From Omphiscola glabra (lineage: Eukaryota > Mollusca > Gastropoda > Lymnaeidae): a stretch of DNA of 64,000 nt. The stretch spans positions 12,617,062 through 12,681,061 of the forward strand of contig OZ024797.1 of NCBI GenBank assembly GCA_964017045.1, read 5' to 3'. Below are positions 12,965-24,300 of the stretch, piece by piece (position 1 is the stretch's first letter; each line of letters begins with the position of its first letter). Made by a program: the position numbers and the translations under genes. Below the pieces are notes generated by a model. It ran no database searches and had not been told where the DNA came from. It worked only from the letters and a program-made list of their open reading frames with translations.

Positions 12965-13315
12965 AAACGTCTTTGTACAAAATGGTGAAGGTCTTTGTAC
13001 AAAATGGTGAAGGTCTTTGTACAAAAGGGTGAAGGTCTTTGTACAAAATGGTGAAGGTCTTTGTACAAAATGGTGAAGGTCTTTGTACAAAATGGTGAAG
13101 GTCTTTGTACAAAATGGTGAAGGTCTTTGTACAAAATGGTGAAGGTCTTTGTACAAAATGGTGAAGGTCTTTGTACAAAATGGTGAAGGTCTTTGTACAA
13201 AATGGTGAAGGTCTTTGTAAAAAATGGTTAAGGTCTTTGTACAAAATGTTGAAGTCTTTGTACAAAATGGTGAAGGCCTTTGTACAAAATAATGAAGGTC
13301 TTTGTATAAAATGGT
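12965..13315 (+). repeat. 22-bp array GTCTTTGTACAAAATGGTGA(AG)
   Basis: About 16 copies, degenerate at the right end, then a GA-rich low-complexity tract to about 13385. Confidence 0.95.
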
Positions 13316-13780
13316 GAGAGGGAGCGAGAGAAAGAGAGAGAGAAAGAAAGAGAGACAGAGAAAGAGAGAGAAATAGAGAGAAGAGCAAGTAAATGTATAA
13401 GTCAATGTAGAGTTCACCTGAAACTTCTGTATTCATGCGCTAGATCAGGGGTCTCCAAGATAAGGCCGCGGGCAGGATGCGACCCGCGAGGCCCTATCGT
13501 CCGGCCCGTGGAGACCTTTTTGCCTACAAAAAAAAATTACGTAAATGTACGTGTATCCTGTCAAGGTCAGCCGCCGCTTACGTGGACGTTATGTTTTGAC
13601 CAAATTAAAATAGAGGCGCCCAGTAGTGCGTTATGTTTACCAACCCAACACTACATTGCAAAACCTTATTCGCTGCTCAGGTCACTGTTGATGTTAGGGA
13701 CATCAAATCTGAAGCCAGAAATGTCTGCTGTTTTGGCATCCAGGAAACAATTTCACCATTCCCACTAACACACGTGTTCA

Positions 13781-14205
13781 CGTGTAGTGTATCAATGTGT
13801 AGTGTATCAATGTGTAGTGTATCAATGTGTAGTGTATCAACGTGTAGTGTATCAACGTGTAGTGTATCAACGTGTAGTGTATCAACGTGTAGTGTATCAA
13901 CGTGTAGTGTATCAACGTGTAGTGTATCAACGTGTAGTGTATCAACGTGTAGTGTATCAACGTGTAGTGTATCAACGTGTAGTGTATCAACGTGTAGTGT
14001 ATCAACGTGTAGTGTATCAACGTGTAGTGTATCAACGTGTAGTGTATCAACGTGTAGTGTATCAACGTGTAGTGTATCAACGTGTAGTGTATCAACGTGT
14101 AGTGTATCAACGTGTAGTGTATCAACGTGTAGTGTATCAACGTGTAGTGTATCAACGTGTAGTGTATCAACGTGTAGTGTATCAACGTGTAGTGTATCAA
14201 TGTGT
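13781..14205 (+). repeat. 15-bp array AGTGTATCAACGTGT
   Basis: About 28 copies, almost perfectly homogeneous, with CAATGTGT variants only at the ends. Confidence 0.97.
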
Positions 14206-14284
14206 TATTAAATAATAACTGAGTCAAATAATATTAAATCAATAATTAAAAAACAACATCCATGTTTTCATTCTTTTTGATTTG

Positions 14285-15448
14285 GACCTCGGGTGTGTAG
14301 TAGGTCACCCGAGTGTGTCGTCGGCCCCCGAGTGTATAGTCGGCCCCCGAGTTTGTCGTCGGCCCCTGAGTGTGTAGTCGGCCCCCGAGTGTGTAGTCGG
14401 CCCCCGAGTGTGTCGTCGGCCCCCGAGTGTGAAGTCGGCCCCCGAGTGTGTAGTCGGCCCCCGAGTGTTTAGTCGGCCCCCGAGTGTGTAGTTGGCCCCC
14501 GAGTGTGTAGTCGGCCCCCGAGTGTGTAGTCGGCCCCCGAGTGTGTAGTCGGCCCTCGAGTGTGTAGTCGGCCACCGAGTGTGTCGTCGGCCCCCGAATG
14601 TGTCGTCGGCCCCCGAGTGTGTAGTCGGCCCCCGAGTGTGTCGTTGGCCCCCGAGTGTGTAGTCAGCCCCCGAGTGTGTAGTCGGCCCCCGAGTGTGTAG
14701 TCAGCCCCCGAGTGTGTAGTCGGCCCCCGAGTGTGTAGTCGGCCCCCGAGTGTGTAGTCGGCCTCCGAGTGTGTATTCGGCCCCCGAGTGTGTCGTCGGC
14801 CCCCGAGTGTGTCGTCGGCCCCCGAGTGTGTAGTCGGCCCCCGAGTGTGTAGTCGTCCCCCGAGTGTGTAGTTGGCCCCCGAGTGTGTCGTTGGCCCCCG
14901 AGTGTGTAGTCGGCCTCCGAGTGTGTATTCGGCCCCCGAGTGTGTCGTCGGCCCCCGAATGTGTCGTCGGCCCCCGAGTGTGTAGTCGGCCCCCGAGTGT
15001 GTCGTTGGCCCCCGAGTGTGTAGTCGGCCCCCGAGTGTGTAGTCGGCCCCCGAGTGTGCAGTTGGCCCCCGAGTGTGTAGTCGGCCCCCGAGTGTGTAGT
15101 CGGCCCCCGAGTGTGTAGTCGGCCTCCGAGTGTGTAGTCGGCCCCCGAGTGTGTAGTCGGCCCCCGAGTGTGTCGTCGGCCCTCGAGTGTGTAGTCGGCC
15201 CCCGAGTGTGTAGTCGGCCCCCGAGTGTGTAGTCGGCCTCCGAGTGTGTAGTCGGCCCCCGAGTGTGTAGTCGGCCCCCGAGTGTGTCGTCGGCCCTCGA
15301 GTGTGTCGTCGGCCCCCGAGTGCGTCGTCGGCCCTCGAGTGTGTCGTCGGCCCTCGAGTGTGTCGTCGGCCCTCGAGTGTGTCGTCGGCCCCCGAGTTTG
15401 TCGTCGGCCCCCGAGTGTCTAGTCGGCCCTCGAGTGTGTCGTCGGCCC
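14285..15448 (+). repeat. 19-bp array GTCGGCCCCCGAGTGTGTA
   Basis: About 61 copies with TA/TC and CCC/CTC variants arranged in repeated blocks (for example 14640-14860 versus 14870-15090). The unit resembles the subterminal GCGGCCCTCGGG of the hAT-like element that contains it. Confidence 0.96.
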
Positions 15449-15507
15449 AAGAACTACTGTTTGATAGTTAATGCGGCCCTCGGGCTGAAAAGTTTTATAG
15501 ACCCCTG

Positions 15508-15907
15508 AGCTAGATGATAGGAACACTTGTGAAATATTAATAATCTGTTTTGTTTCGTGCCATTTTGATTCATTAAAAAAAAAATTTTGTTTTGTTGGAA
15601 AAGTGTGTTTGTGTGTTATGGGTTTGGGGGAGGGGGGGGGATTGTGAGATTTACTTTAGCCAAGTATGTTCTTCATGGAACAAGAGCTCTGAATTTAAGC
15701 CATCAATAGATGAATATTGCATTTCACGAAAATGTATCATCTATTAGTTACTATAAGCCGAGGCAACATTCCTTGTGTTCTGTTCACGTGCGTTAAAGCG
15801 ATCCAAATATTTGATGTTAAATTTTCGTGAAATGAATCAAGTATTTGTATCCCTTTAATTACACAGTGATGTAATGTGTATTTATCAAATGTAACAGCGC
15901 CATATTT
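15508..15907. other. No feature recognised
   Basis: AT-rich spacer; nothing further. Confidence 0.45.
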
Positions 15908-16562
15908 GGCTGCATGTTTGGTGCTTGTTTGGTGCTTGTTTGGTGCTTGTTTGGTGCTTGTTTGGTGCTTGTTTGGTGCTTGTTTGGTGCTTGTTTGGTG
16001 CTTGTTTGGTGCTTGTTTGGTGCTTGTTTGGGGCTTGTTTGGTGCTTGTTTGGTGCTTGTTTGGTGCTTGTTTGGTGCATGTTTGGTGCATGTTTGGTGC
16101 ATGTTTGGTGCTTGTTTGGTGCTTGTTTGGTGCTTGTTTGGTGCTTGTTTGGTGCTTGTTTGGTGCTTGTTTGGTGCTTGTTTGGTGCTTGTTTGGTGCT
16201 TGTTTGGTGCTTGTTTGGTGCTTGTTTGGGGCTTGTTTGGTGCTTGTTTGGTGCTTGTTTGGTGCTTGTTTGGTGCATGTTTGGTGCATGTTTGGTGCTT
16301 GTTTGGTGCTTGTTTGGTGCTTGTTTGGTGCTTGTTTGGTGCTTGTTTGGTGCATGTTTGGTGCATGTTTGGTGCATGTTTGGTGCATGTTTGGTGCATG
16401 TTTGGTGCTTGTTTGGTGCTTGTTTGGTTCTTGTTTGGTGCTTGTTTGGTGCTTGTTTGGTGCATGTTTGGTGCATGTTTGGTGCATGTTTGGTGCATGT
16501 TTGGTGCATGTTTGGTGCTTGTTTGGTGCATGTTTGGTGCATGTTTGGTGCATGTTTGGTGT
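15908..16562 (+). repeat. 11-bp array TTGGTGCTTGT
   Basis: About 59 copies; TTGGTGCATGT variants come in blocks of two to five. Open in all frames on both strands. Confidence 0.97.
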
Positions 16563-16639
16563 CGATTTGCTATAGAGTATGAACCGCTCATAAGAAAGGG
16601 TGTAAAGTAGGGATACAGAAGTGGATGGAATGTCCATCA

Positions 16640-17790
16640 TGGGGGGCCGGTCATCAAAATGCCAGGGAGTTGGGAGACCGGTCATCAAAAGGCCAGGGAG
16701 TTGGGGGACCGGTCATCAAAAGTCCAGGGAGTTGGGAGGCCGGTCATCAAAAGTCCAGGGAGTTGGGGGACCGGTCATCAAAAGTCCAGGGAGTTGGGGG
16801 ACCGGTCATCAAAAGTCCAGGGAGTTGGGGGACCGGTCATCAAAAGTCCAGGGAGTTGGGGGACCGGTCATCAAAAGTCCAGGGAGTTGGGGGACCGGTC
16901 ATCAAAAGGCCAGGGAGTTGGGGGACCGGTCATCAAAAGGCCAGGGAGTTGGGGGACCGGTCATCAAAAGTCCAGGGAGTTGGGAGACCGGTCATCAAAA
17001 GTCCAGGGAGTTGGGGGACCGGTCATCAAAAGTCCAGGGAGTTGGGGGACCGGTCATCAAAAGTCCAGGGAGTTGGGGGACCGGTCATCAAAAGTCCAGG
17101 GAGTTGGGGGACCGGTCATCAAAAGTCCAGGGAGTTGGGGGACCGGTCATCAAAAGTCCAGGGAGTTGGGGGACCGGACATCAAAAGTCCAGGGATTTGG
17201 GGGGCCGGGCGTCAAAAGGCCAGGGAGTTGGGGGGCCGGGCATCAAAAGGCCAGGGAGTTGGGGGCCGGGCATCAAAAGGTCCATGGAGTTGGGGGGCCG
17301 GGTATCAAAAGGCCAGGGAGTTGGGGGGCCGGACATGAAAAGTCCAGGGAGTTGAGGGACCGGACATCAAAAGTCCAGGGAGTTGGGGGACCGGACATCA
17401 AAAGTCCAGGGAGTTGGGAAACCGGACATCAAAAGTCCAGGGAGTTGGGGGCCGGGCATCAAAAGGTCCATGGAGTTAGGGGGCCGGGTATCAAAAGGCC
17501 AGGGAGTTGGGGGGCCGGGCATCAAAAGTCCAGGGAGTTGGGGGACCGGACATCAAAAGTCCAGGGAGTTGGTGGACCGGACATCAAAAGTCCAGGGAGT
17601 TGAGGGACCGGACATCAAAAGTCCAGGGAGTTGGGGGGCCGGGCATCAAAAGTCCAGGGAGTTGGGGAACCGGACATCAAAAGTCCAGGGAGTTGGGGGA
17701 CCGGGCATCAAAAGTCCAGGTAGTTGGGGGACCGGACATCAAAAGTCCAGGGAGTTGGGGGACCGGACATCAAAAGTCCAGGGAGTTGGA
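16640..17790 (+). repeat. 31-bp array (GGTCATCAAAAGTCCAGGGA...)
   Basis: About 37 copies of GGTCATCAAAAGTCCAGGGA plus GTTGGGGGACC. The left half is uniform; the right half has CCGGACATC and CCGGGCATC variants. Confidence 0.96.
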
Positions 17791-18097
17791 TGAAGTAGCT
17801 TCTTGACTGCTGATGAGTATCTACTTTTCAGTCACATGATCATAATTATCATCCTCGAGAAAGTCAATGGATTACCTGTGAGTTACATTGAATAACTGCT
17901 TCACATTCATCTCATATGGATTAGAGCCATTCTGAATCTATTCAAGTTACACGTGTGAGGGTATTTCTGTCATAATGTGAAGCGTGTAAAAAACCTGATT
18001 GTGATTGTGTATTAGACGAGATGGTCTGTAAGAAAACATGGGCCACGCTTCAAATTAAGCCGTAAATTAAACAACCCCTACAACTAAGCTTTTCGTA
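17791..18097. other. No feature recognised
   Basis: Spacer between two arrays that both have 31-bp units but no sequence similarity. Confidence 0.45.
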
Positions 18098-18470
18098 TAA
18101 ATCCTTTATAAAATGTAATATTGAGCGATAAATCCTTTATAAAATGTAATATTGAGCAATAAATCCTTTATAAAATGTAATATTGAGCAATAAATCCTTT
18201 ATAAAATGTAATATTGAGCAATAAATCCTTTATAAAATGTAATATTGAGCAATAAATCCTTTATAAAATGTAATATTGAGCAATAAATCCTTTATAAAAT
18301 GTAATATTGAGCAATAAATCCTTTATAAAATGTAATATTGAGCAATAAATCCTTTATAAAATGTAATATTGAGCAATAAATCCTTTATAAAATGTAATAT
18401 TGAGCAATAAATCCTTTATAAAATGTAATATTGAGCAATAAATCCTTTATAAAATGTAATATTGAGCGAT
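18098..18470 (+). repeat. 31-bp array (AATAAATCCTTTATAAAATG...)
   Basis: Twelve almost identical copies of AATAAATCCTTTATAAAATG plus TAATATTGAGC; each contains an AATAAA hexamer. Confidence 0.97.
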
Positions 18471-18518
18471 GGGGTGTGGATCTGAAAATTTAACCCCCCC
18501 CCCAAAAAAAAAACCCCC

Positions 18519-18925
18519 ACTATATACGAATCCCAATTAGTGCCCCCCAGGCTTGCAACCGCACCTTTTTTTCACGCCCCTGAACTATATTAATATACTA
18601 ACGTCCCACCCTCTTTTACACAGCATATTTATTTCACCAATTTCAGAAAAATACAAAGAAAATGCTACGCACCAAACGCACTTGCGATAGTTTTGAAAAA
18701 ATAAATCTCAGCGCAGTTATCAGGAATTTTATTTCGTGAAATCAGCGTCAATAATATTTTTCTTCCTCCTCCCCTTGAAAAAAAGGGAAAAAATGATTTT
18801 TTGGGGGGTTGGGGTTGGTGGGTGGGGCTGAAAATTTGAAAGAGTGTGTTGCCATCGACAACTAGTCTGTGTGCCAAGTTTCAGCTCGATAAGTTGACGG
18901 GAAGTGTGTCCATTAACCATCTGAA
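18519..18925 (-). repeat. Unclassified dispersed repeat, copy 1
   Basis: Homologous to 25072-25745 without its SINE insertion. The minus strand shows [10 protein letters not shown] in the same position in both. Confidence 0.7.
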
Positions 18926-19532
18926 GATTTTGCCAGCCAGTCTGCCACGAACAAAAGCTAAGTTAGCATAAAGGATTATTAAAAAATATCAAAATGTTGT
19001 GTGAATAAGTTATACATTGAAAATACTGTTAGCAAAACTGTCGACTCACTTCGTCACGTCTGACTTGTCATTAACTAGTAAGTTTAAAAATAGATCTGAT
19101 TCAAACTGAGGCACGTGTTACATTGGATTGAATTGTTAAAACTGAGCAGAGGAAGGGTTGTAGTTTTGGCAATAAATTTGGTTTGAGAGTTTCACCTCCA
19201 GTTGACATTATCGTCTCCCTCGACGATCGCCATCGTAAACAGCAGACTCGAGTAGCAACAATGGCGGCTTTAAGGGCGTGCAGAGGATGCGGTTGTAAGC
19301 GGAGCCGTATCAGTCGTCTTTACCGTTTACTTACGATAGTCTTCCCTTGTTTTGACTTTCTGGAACAGTAGCCGCCCTTGCTGTTCATTGTCATGTAACC
19401 CATTTGTTTTATTATCTGAGGGTGTGTGTGTGTGTGTGTGTGAGTGAAAGGCGCGCAAAAAAAAAAAGGTGGGGGGGGGGTGCTCTTCACTGTGTTGGCC
19501 TCCTTCCACCTCGGTAGATATCCTTCTGTTTT
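18926..19532. other. No gene recognised; (GT)n tract
   Basis: (GT)n at about 19422-19442 and an A/G-run after it. Confidence 0.45.
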
Positions 19533-19755
19533 ATAGGGATTCCTTAAATACATGTCCGTCTTCTAGGGATTCCTTAAATACATGTCCGTCTTCTAGGGAT
19601 TCCTTAAATACATGTCCGTCTTCTAGGGATTCCTTAAATACATGTCCGTCTTCTAGGGATTCCTTAAATACATGTCCGTCTTCTAGGGATTCCTTAAATA
19701 CATGTCCGTCTTCTAGGGATTCCTTAAATACATGTCCGTCTTCTAGGGATTCCCG
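19533..19755 (+). repeat. 30-bp array (TTCTAGGGATTCCTTAAATA...)
   Basis: Eight copies of TTCTAGGGATTCCTTAAATA plus CATGTCCGTC, near identical. Ten codons per unit, so one frame stays open (NTCPSSRDSL). Confidence 0.96.
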
Positions 19756-20595
19756 AAATACAACTATCCTGACGTTACTAAATGCAGTGTCGGACCCAGG
19801 GTGGGGTGATTACCTTGTGGGTATGCCTATGTGTTTGTTTGATTGGTTCCATTTTTTTAATGCCTCTGACATTTTTTTTTTTTAAATTCATCTACAACCT
19901 TTAATTTTTTAATCATAGGGTTTTATCATAATTACCTCAGGTTAATGTTACATGTGCGTTAAACAATTACAAAATACAAATACACCTGATACTCCTTCAC
20001 TAGCTGTTATATTTGGTCCAATAACAAGGCCGTTCGAAAAGTTGAGATGGATGAGAAAGTTCGAAACTAACCTTCTCCACTTTTTAAACTCACCAACGTA
20101 ACCCGGTTTCCCACCCACCAAACACTTCCCGTATTAAATACTTTTCGTCTTAAAACGTTAGAAACCATACTAAAAACCCCATTTTACCTTGGTTATGTTT
20201 CAATCCCTCCAAAGTGTTTACCCTGGACACGCCCTTGACTACTGAATTCTTTGGTCAGATCCTAAGGTGTGAACGAACACCCGGACAGACAAAGTGAGTT
20301 TGGAATAACTCAAGACGGTGTCATCTCTTCAAATGAAATCAGTACGATTAGAGGAAAGTTGATTTAGTGACGGCACGTGAACCAGCCAAGGTTACATCGA
20401 ACATCTAGTTATGGGGGAGCGTGGAGTGATACTCTAATTGACTCGTGGAATCGGAGTTATGAACTGATATCGCTTGTGGGGTTGGGTTGGGTTGGGTTCG
20501 AGTGACGCATTTGAGAGGAGAAGATTCCCAGAGGTATTTTTTAATAGGGCAATGTCATTGTGCACGAATGTTGAGATGTTAAGTGTGAGATGTGA
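19756..20595. other. No feature recognised
   Basis: Plain sequence; no splice-bounded coding exon seen. Confidence 0.45.
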
Positions 20596-20693
20596 CGTGT
20601 GCATGTGTCATGTGCATGTGTCGTGTGCATGTGACGTGTGCATGTGTCGTGTGCATGTGTCGTGTGCATGTGTCGTGTGCAGGTGTCGTGTGA
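20596..20693 (+). repeat. 13-bp array GTGCATGTGTCGT
   Basis: About seven copies. Confidence 0.9.
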
Positions 20694-20799
20694 AGTAGCC
20701 TTGTAAGGTTTGGCTAGAGTGAATGCAACAATTTAATTTGAAAAAAATTCTCAAACGGAGGGCTTTCTCCTTGTACCTTGTTATGTTTGGACGTGCGGG

Positions 20800-21205
20800 T
20801 AGGCCTGGCATTGAACAGCATCTACTTCATAGGCCTGGCATGGACCTGCATTCATAGGCCCTGCAGGGAACTGCATTCATATGCCTGGCATGGACCTGCA
20901 TTTATAGATCTGTATGGACCTGCATCTACTTCATAGGCCTGTATCCACTTCATAGGCCTGGCATGGACCTGCATTCATAGGCTTGGCATGGACCTGCATT
21001 CATAGACCCGGAAAAAACCTACATCTACTTCATAGGCCTGGCATGGACCTTCATCTACGATAGACCTGGCATGGACATGCATATACTTCACAGGCCTGGC
21101 ATGGACCTGTATATACTTCATAGGCCTTGCATGTACCTGCATCTACTTAATAGGTCCGGCCCATGGACCTGTAGATCTGCATCTACTTCATAGGCCAAGC
21201 CTATG
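20800..21205 (+). repeat. Degenerate ~30-bp array CATAGGCCTGGCATGGACCT
   Basis: About thirteen copies of CATAGGCCTGGCATGGACCT plus GCATCTACTT, many with deletions; older than the clean arrays nearby. Confidence 0.88.
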
Positions 21206-22351
21206 AACATGATCCTAACTCTGTCAATTGTTTGTTAAGGTTCAAGTTGAATCCATATCATCAACTCGAAAATTGCGTGTTGCAACTGACCTTACGTGGG
21301 GAACTTAGATAAGTGCTAGAGAACCCTCGAGTTATTTACTTAATATGTTGTATAGTAACTATGTTATCATCTCAAAATGACCAACATTATTTGTTGACGC
21401 ACCACCAAAACACCACCGAAACACCACTTTAATTTTTCACAACTGGAGACATTTTAAGAGCTGCTCAATATTTTAAGTCGGTAATTCCCCCCCCCCCTTC
21501 CCGCTTACGCCCCGCCCCCAAACAAAACAACACAGATAATACATCAGCAATTACATCTGATTCAGCCACAACGCTCAAGACTTCATTTTTGTAATTACCC
21601 CTTCCTCTCTCTCTCTGGCTCTCTCCCCCCCCCCCTCCCCACAACCTTCAATGTATTGCCTTGTTCCTCGCTATGTCTGCCTAGTTTTAAGAGCTGGCTA
21701 CTTACGTGGGCTCAACACCAGGGCGTAGCAGGGACGTAGCAGAGGCGTGTCCCAGACAGAAAACAAAAAGCGGTTTCCACCCAAATGGTATTTGTATTTG
21801 ATGAGCGGATTAAAATTAATCTGTGTTTATAGATGGATTTTTTTTCTTCAATATTTAATGCTGTTAACAAGGGTGTACTGTTTCATAATAAGTCGGTTAA
21901 CAAATTTGTCTTGTTTCATAATACACTAAAACATATTTGCAGCGACAACAAACAGGTAACACTGCTAGGCCCGAGAATTTCTAGAAAATTAATTATATTA
22001 AAAAAGCCTAGAGATTTTCGTCTCTGCATTTAAATGACAGGATCAGGTTGACAATGTTTTCAAGGTCCATTGACGTAGCTGTTGTTGGTGCTACCCGTGG
22101 TCGGCCAAGCTTCCCCCCCCCCCCCCCCCCAACACTTTTCCAAGAAAAAAAAACTGTGCAGTTAGCAGTAAATTCCGCCCCTCAATGTAAAGGAAAAGAA
22201 TGTTGCCCGGGGAAAAACCACCCCACCCCTCCTCTGCACCACACTGCCTACGCCACCGTCCAGATTGCAGCGCCCATGCCGAAATAACCTTTGGAACAGG
22301 AATATTATTGAACAAGACCACACATTCAAAGTATTGAACTATTTTAGAATA
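21206..22351. other. No gene recognised; MITE-like GCGTAGC ends
   Basis: TTGACGTAGCTG (22069) and GCCTACGCCACC (22246) may be the ends of a ~185-bp MITE of the type seen elsewhere. CT-rich and poly-C stretches at 21490-21650. Confidence 0.4.
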
Positions 22352-22815
22352 GACTCATGCGCCGAGCTCATGTGAATGGAAGGCTGAAATGTTCTCTGAT
22401 CCATGTACCGAGCTCATGTGAATGGAAGGCTGAAATGTTCTCTCATCCATGTACCGAGCTCATGTGAATGGAACTCTGAAAGGTTCTCTGATCCATGCGC
22501 CGAGCTCATGTGAATGGAAGGCTGAAATGTTCTCTGATCCATGTACCGAGCTCATGTGAATGGAACTCTGAAATGTTCTCTGATCCATGCACCGAGCTCA
22601 TGTGAATGGAAGGCTGAAAGGTTCTCTGATCCATGCACCGAGCTCATGTGAATGGAAGGCTGAAATGTTCTCTGATCCATGCACCGAGCTCATGTGAATG
22701 GAAGGCTGAAAGGTTCTCTGATCCATGCACCGAGCTCATGTGAATGGAACTCTGAAAGGTTCTCTGACTCATGCGCCGAGCTCATGTGAATGGATCTCTG
22801 AAAGCTTCTCTGATC
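22352..22815 (+). repeat. 46-bp array (ACCGAGCTCATGTGAATGGA...)
   Basis: Ten copies of ACCGAGCTCATGTGAATGGA plus AGGCTGAAATGTTCTCTGAT and CCATGC. Confidence 0.95.
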
Positions 22816-23689
22816 ACAATAAAACGGACATCAAGCTGTCATTAATTCATGCATGTCTTGGGCTGTTGACTGCTACTGATAACTGAATATTGCAGGATTT
22901 CTTTATAGTTCTTACCATGTGCTCTTAACAATAAGTGTGTGACACATATGACATGAATAGCTTATATTTGTATTCATAATGATGAATTTAGTTTCGGACA
23001 GGGGCCCTGTAATTTAATAATTTTTTTAAAAAATGAACATTATATATATATATATCTCCAAAAAAATTTTGTTTTTTAAGATTTGAAAAATCCTACTTCC
23101 CCCAATAACACTTAAGTTTTTCACTTGTTTCCATTTCTTGTCCTTTTTTCATCTGTCCTGTCTGCTGAGGAAGGCTCTTAGCCGAAACGCTCTTGTCTTA
23201 GTGTCATGTTTCTTACTTCAAGCTTCCACATACCTTGTTCTATTTCCTTCATTTCTATAAAGATATAAAAAAATTACATACTTGGAGGCCGAAACTGATA
23301 GAATTGATTTGAAATGGAACAGCTCAAGTTAATGAAAGAATCAACATGGCAACAAGACAGCCCTAACACGAAATAGGGCTTTACTCATTCAAATGGTCTA
23401 AACCTAGAAGTTACATTTTAAAGAAGGTCTAAGAATGTATTTCAGATGAAATAGAATACGCATGCTTATGTAACATATATTCATACACCCCCACCCCCAC
23501 AACCGAACCACGCGTTTTTTCTTCCCCCCAATTTTTTTACCCCCAACTTCCTGTTCCCATTCTAATGTTCGTGGAATGTCTGGCTTTGTTCTGTCGACAT
23601 ATCTCAGAGATTAGAAAGGCTTACAATATATGTGGACATAAATAAACACACGGCCATCCATCACCACTCCCACTAGAAACCTCAACCCA
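22816..23689. other. No gene recognised; possible Penelope-like relic
   Basis: Near 23164 the sequence CTGCTGAGGAAGGCTCTTAG then CCGAAACG resembles the hairpin motif common at the ends of Penelope-like retroelements. No coding relic is visible. Confidence 0.3.
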
Positions 23690-23855
23690 CCCACCCCCCA
23701 CCCCCACACAGCAACCCCAGCCCCACTCACACACACAGCCCAATCCCACCCCCACACAGCAACCCCAGCCCCACTCACACACACAGCCCAATCCCACCCC
23801 CACACAGCAACCCCACCGCCACTCACACACGCAGCCCAATCCCACCCCCACAAAA
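23690..23855 (+). repeat. 49-bp array, C/A-rich
   Basis: About three and a half copies of CCCCACACAGCAACCCCAGC plus CCCACTCACACACACAGCCCAATCCCACC. Confidence 0.9.
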
Positions 23856-24027
23856 GCAGCCACAATCAACCATGGGCTTCTTTGAATAGCATGAGGTCTG
23901 ATACTTAATATAGACTCAATATAAATTATTTAGTCGGGACGGGAGGGGTTGATTAAATCAGCAAATTCTATGATCAAATAAAAAAAACTCTATGATTAAA
24001 TCCACAAACTCCAGATACAATCAACAA

Positions 24028-24194
24028 ATTCTTTGATTAAATCAGCAAACTCTATGATTAAATCAACAAACTCTATGATTAAATCAACAAACTCTATGAT
24101 TAAATCAACAAACTCTATGATTAAATCAACATCCTCTATGATTAAATCAACAAACTGCATGATTATGTCAGCAAACTCTATGATTAAATCTGTT
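24028..24194 (+). repeat. 21-bp array carrying in-frame start codons
   Basis: About eight copies of TCTATGATTAAATCAACAAA(C). The unit is exactly seven codons (M-I-K-S-T-N-S), so each copy supplies an ATG in the reading frame of exon 1. It could be translated as a repetitive cytosolic tail, be 5' leader with many alternative starts, or be intronic if the acceptor at 24198-24199 is used. Confidence 0.85.
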
Positions 24195-24300
24195 TTCAGG
24201 TTCCTGTTCTGGAGGGAGGCAATACTGATGTTTATCCTGACGGTTGTCTTTATCAGCTTCTCATCACTTCAGATTAATGTCAAGGTCACCCCTATTGGAG
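24180..24300 (+). CDS. Sulfotransferase exon 1: start and signal anchor
   Basis: Encodes a short basic N-terminus ([12 protein letters not shown]) followed by a strongly hydrophobic run, as expected of a type II Golgi signal anchor. The donor is GGAG|GTAATG. I took the last ATG of the preceding in-frame array as start; ATGs at 24054, 24075, 24096, 24117, 24138, 24159 and 24165 are in the same frame. Alternatively TGTTTTCAG just before 24200 is a real acceptor and the true start lies in an upstream exon. It leaves one base of a split codon, matching exon 2. Confidence 0.6.

Larger units (their letters stand above)
13446..15507. mobile_element. hAT-like element carrying two minisatellites
   Basis: Left end CAGGGGTCTCCAAGATAAGG with GC-rich subterminal GCGACCCGCGAGGCC; right end GCGGCCCTCGGGCTGAAAAG … TATAGACCCCTG. 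Flanks CGCTAGAT/AGCTAGAT match at 7 of 8 positions. Inside: about 300 bp of possible transposase relic, a 15-bp array and a 19-bp array. About three quarters of the element is satellite. Confidence 0.78.

Noticed and set aside
13784..15450. CRISPR-like regular arrays
   Set aside because: Units are contiguous with no unique spacers, and the sequence is eukaryotic.
15737..17806. Frames up to 314 codons in the 11-bp and 31-bp arrays
   Set aside because: Same artefact; neither unit length is a multiple of three, and all frames are equally open.
16640..18470. Common origin of the two neighbouring 31-bp arrays
   Set aside because: Unit sequences are unrelated (GC-rich versus AT-rich); equal length looks like coincidence.
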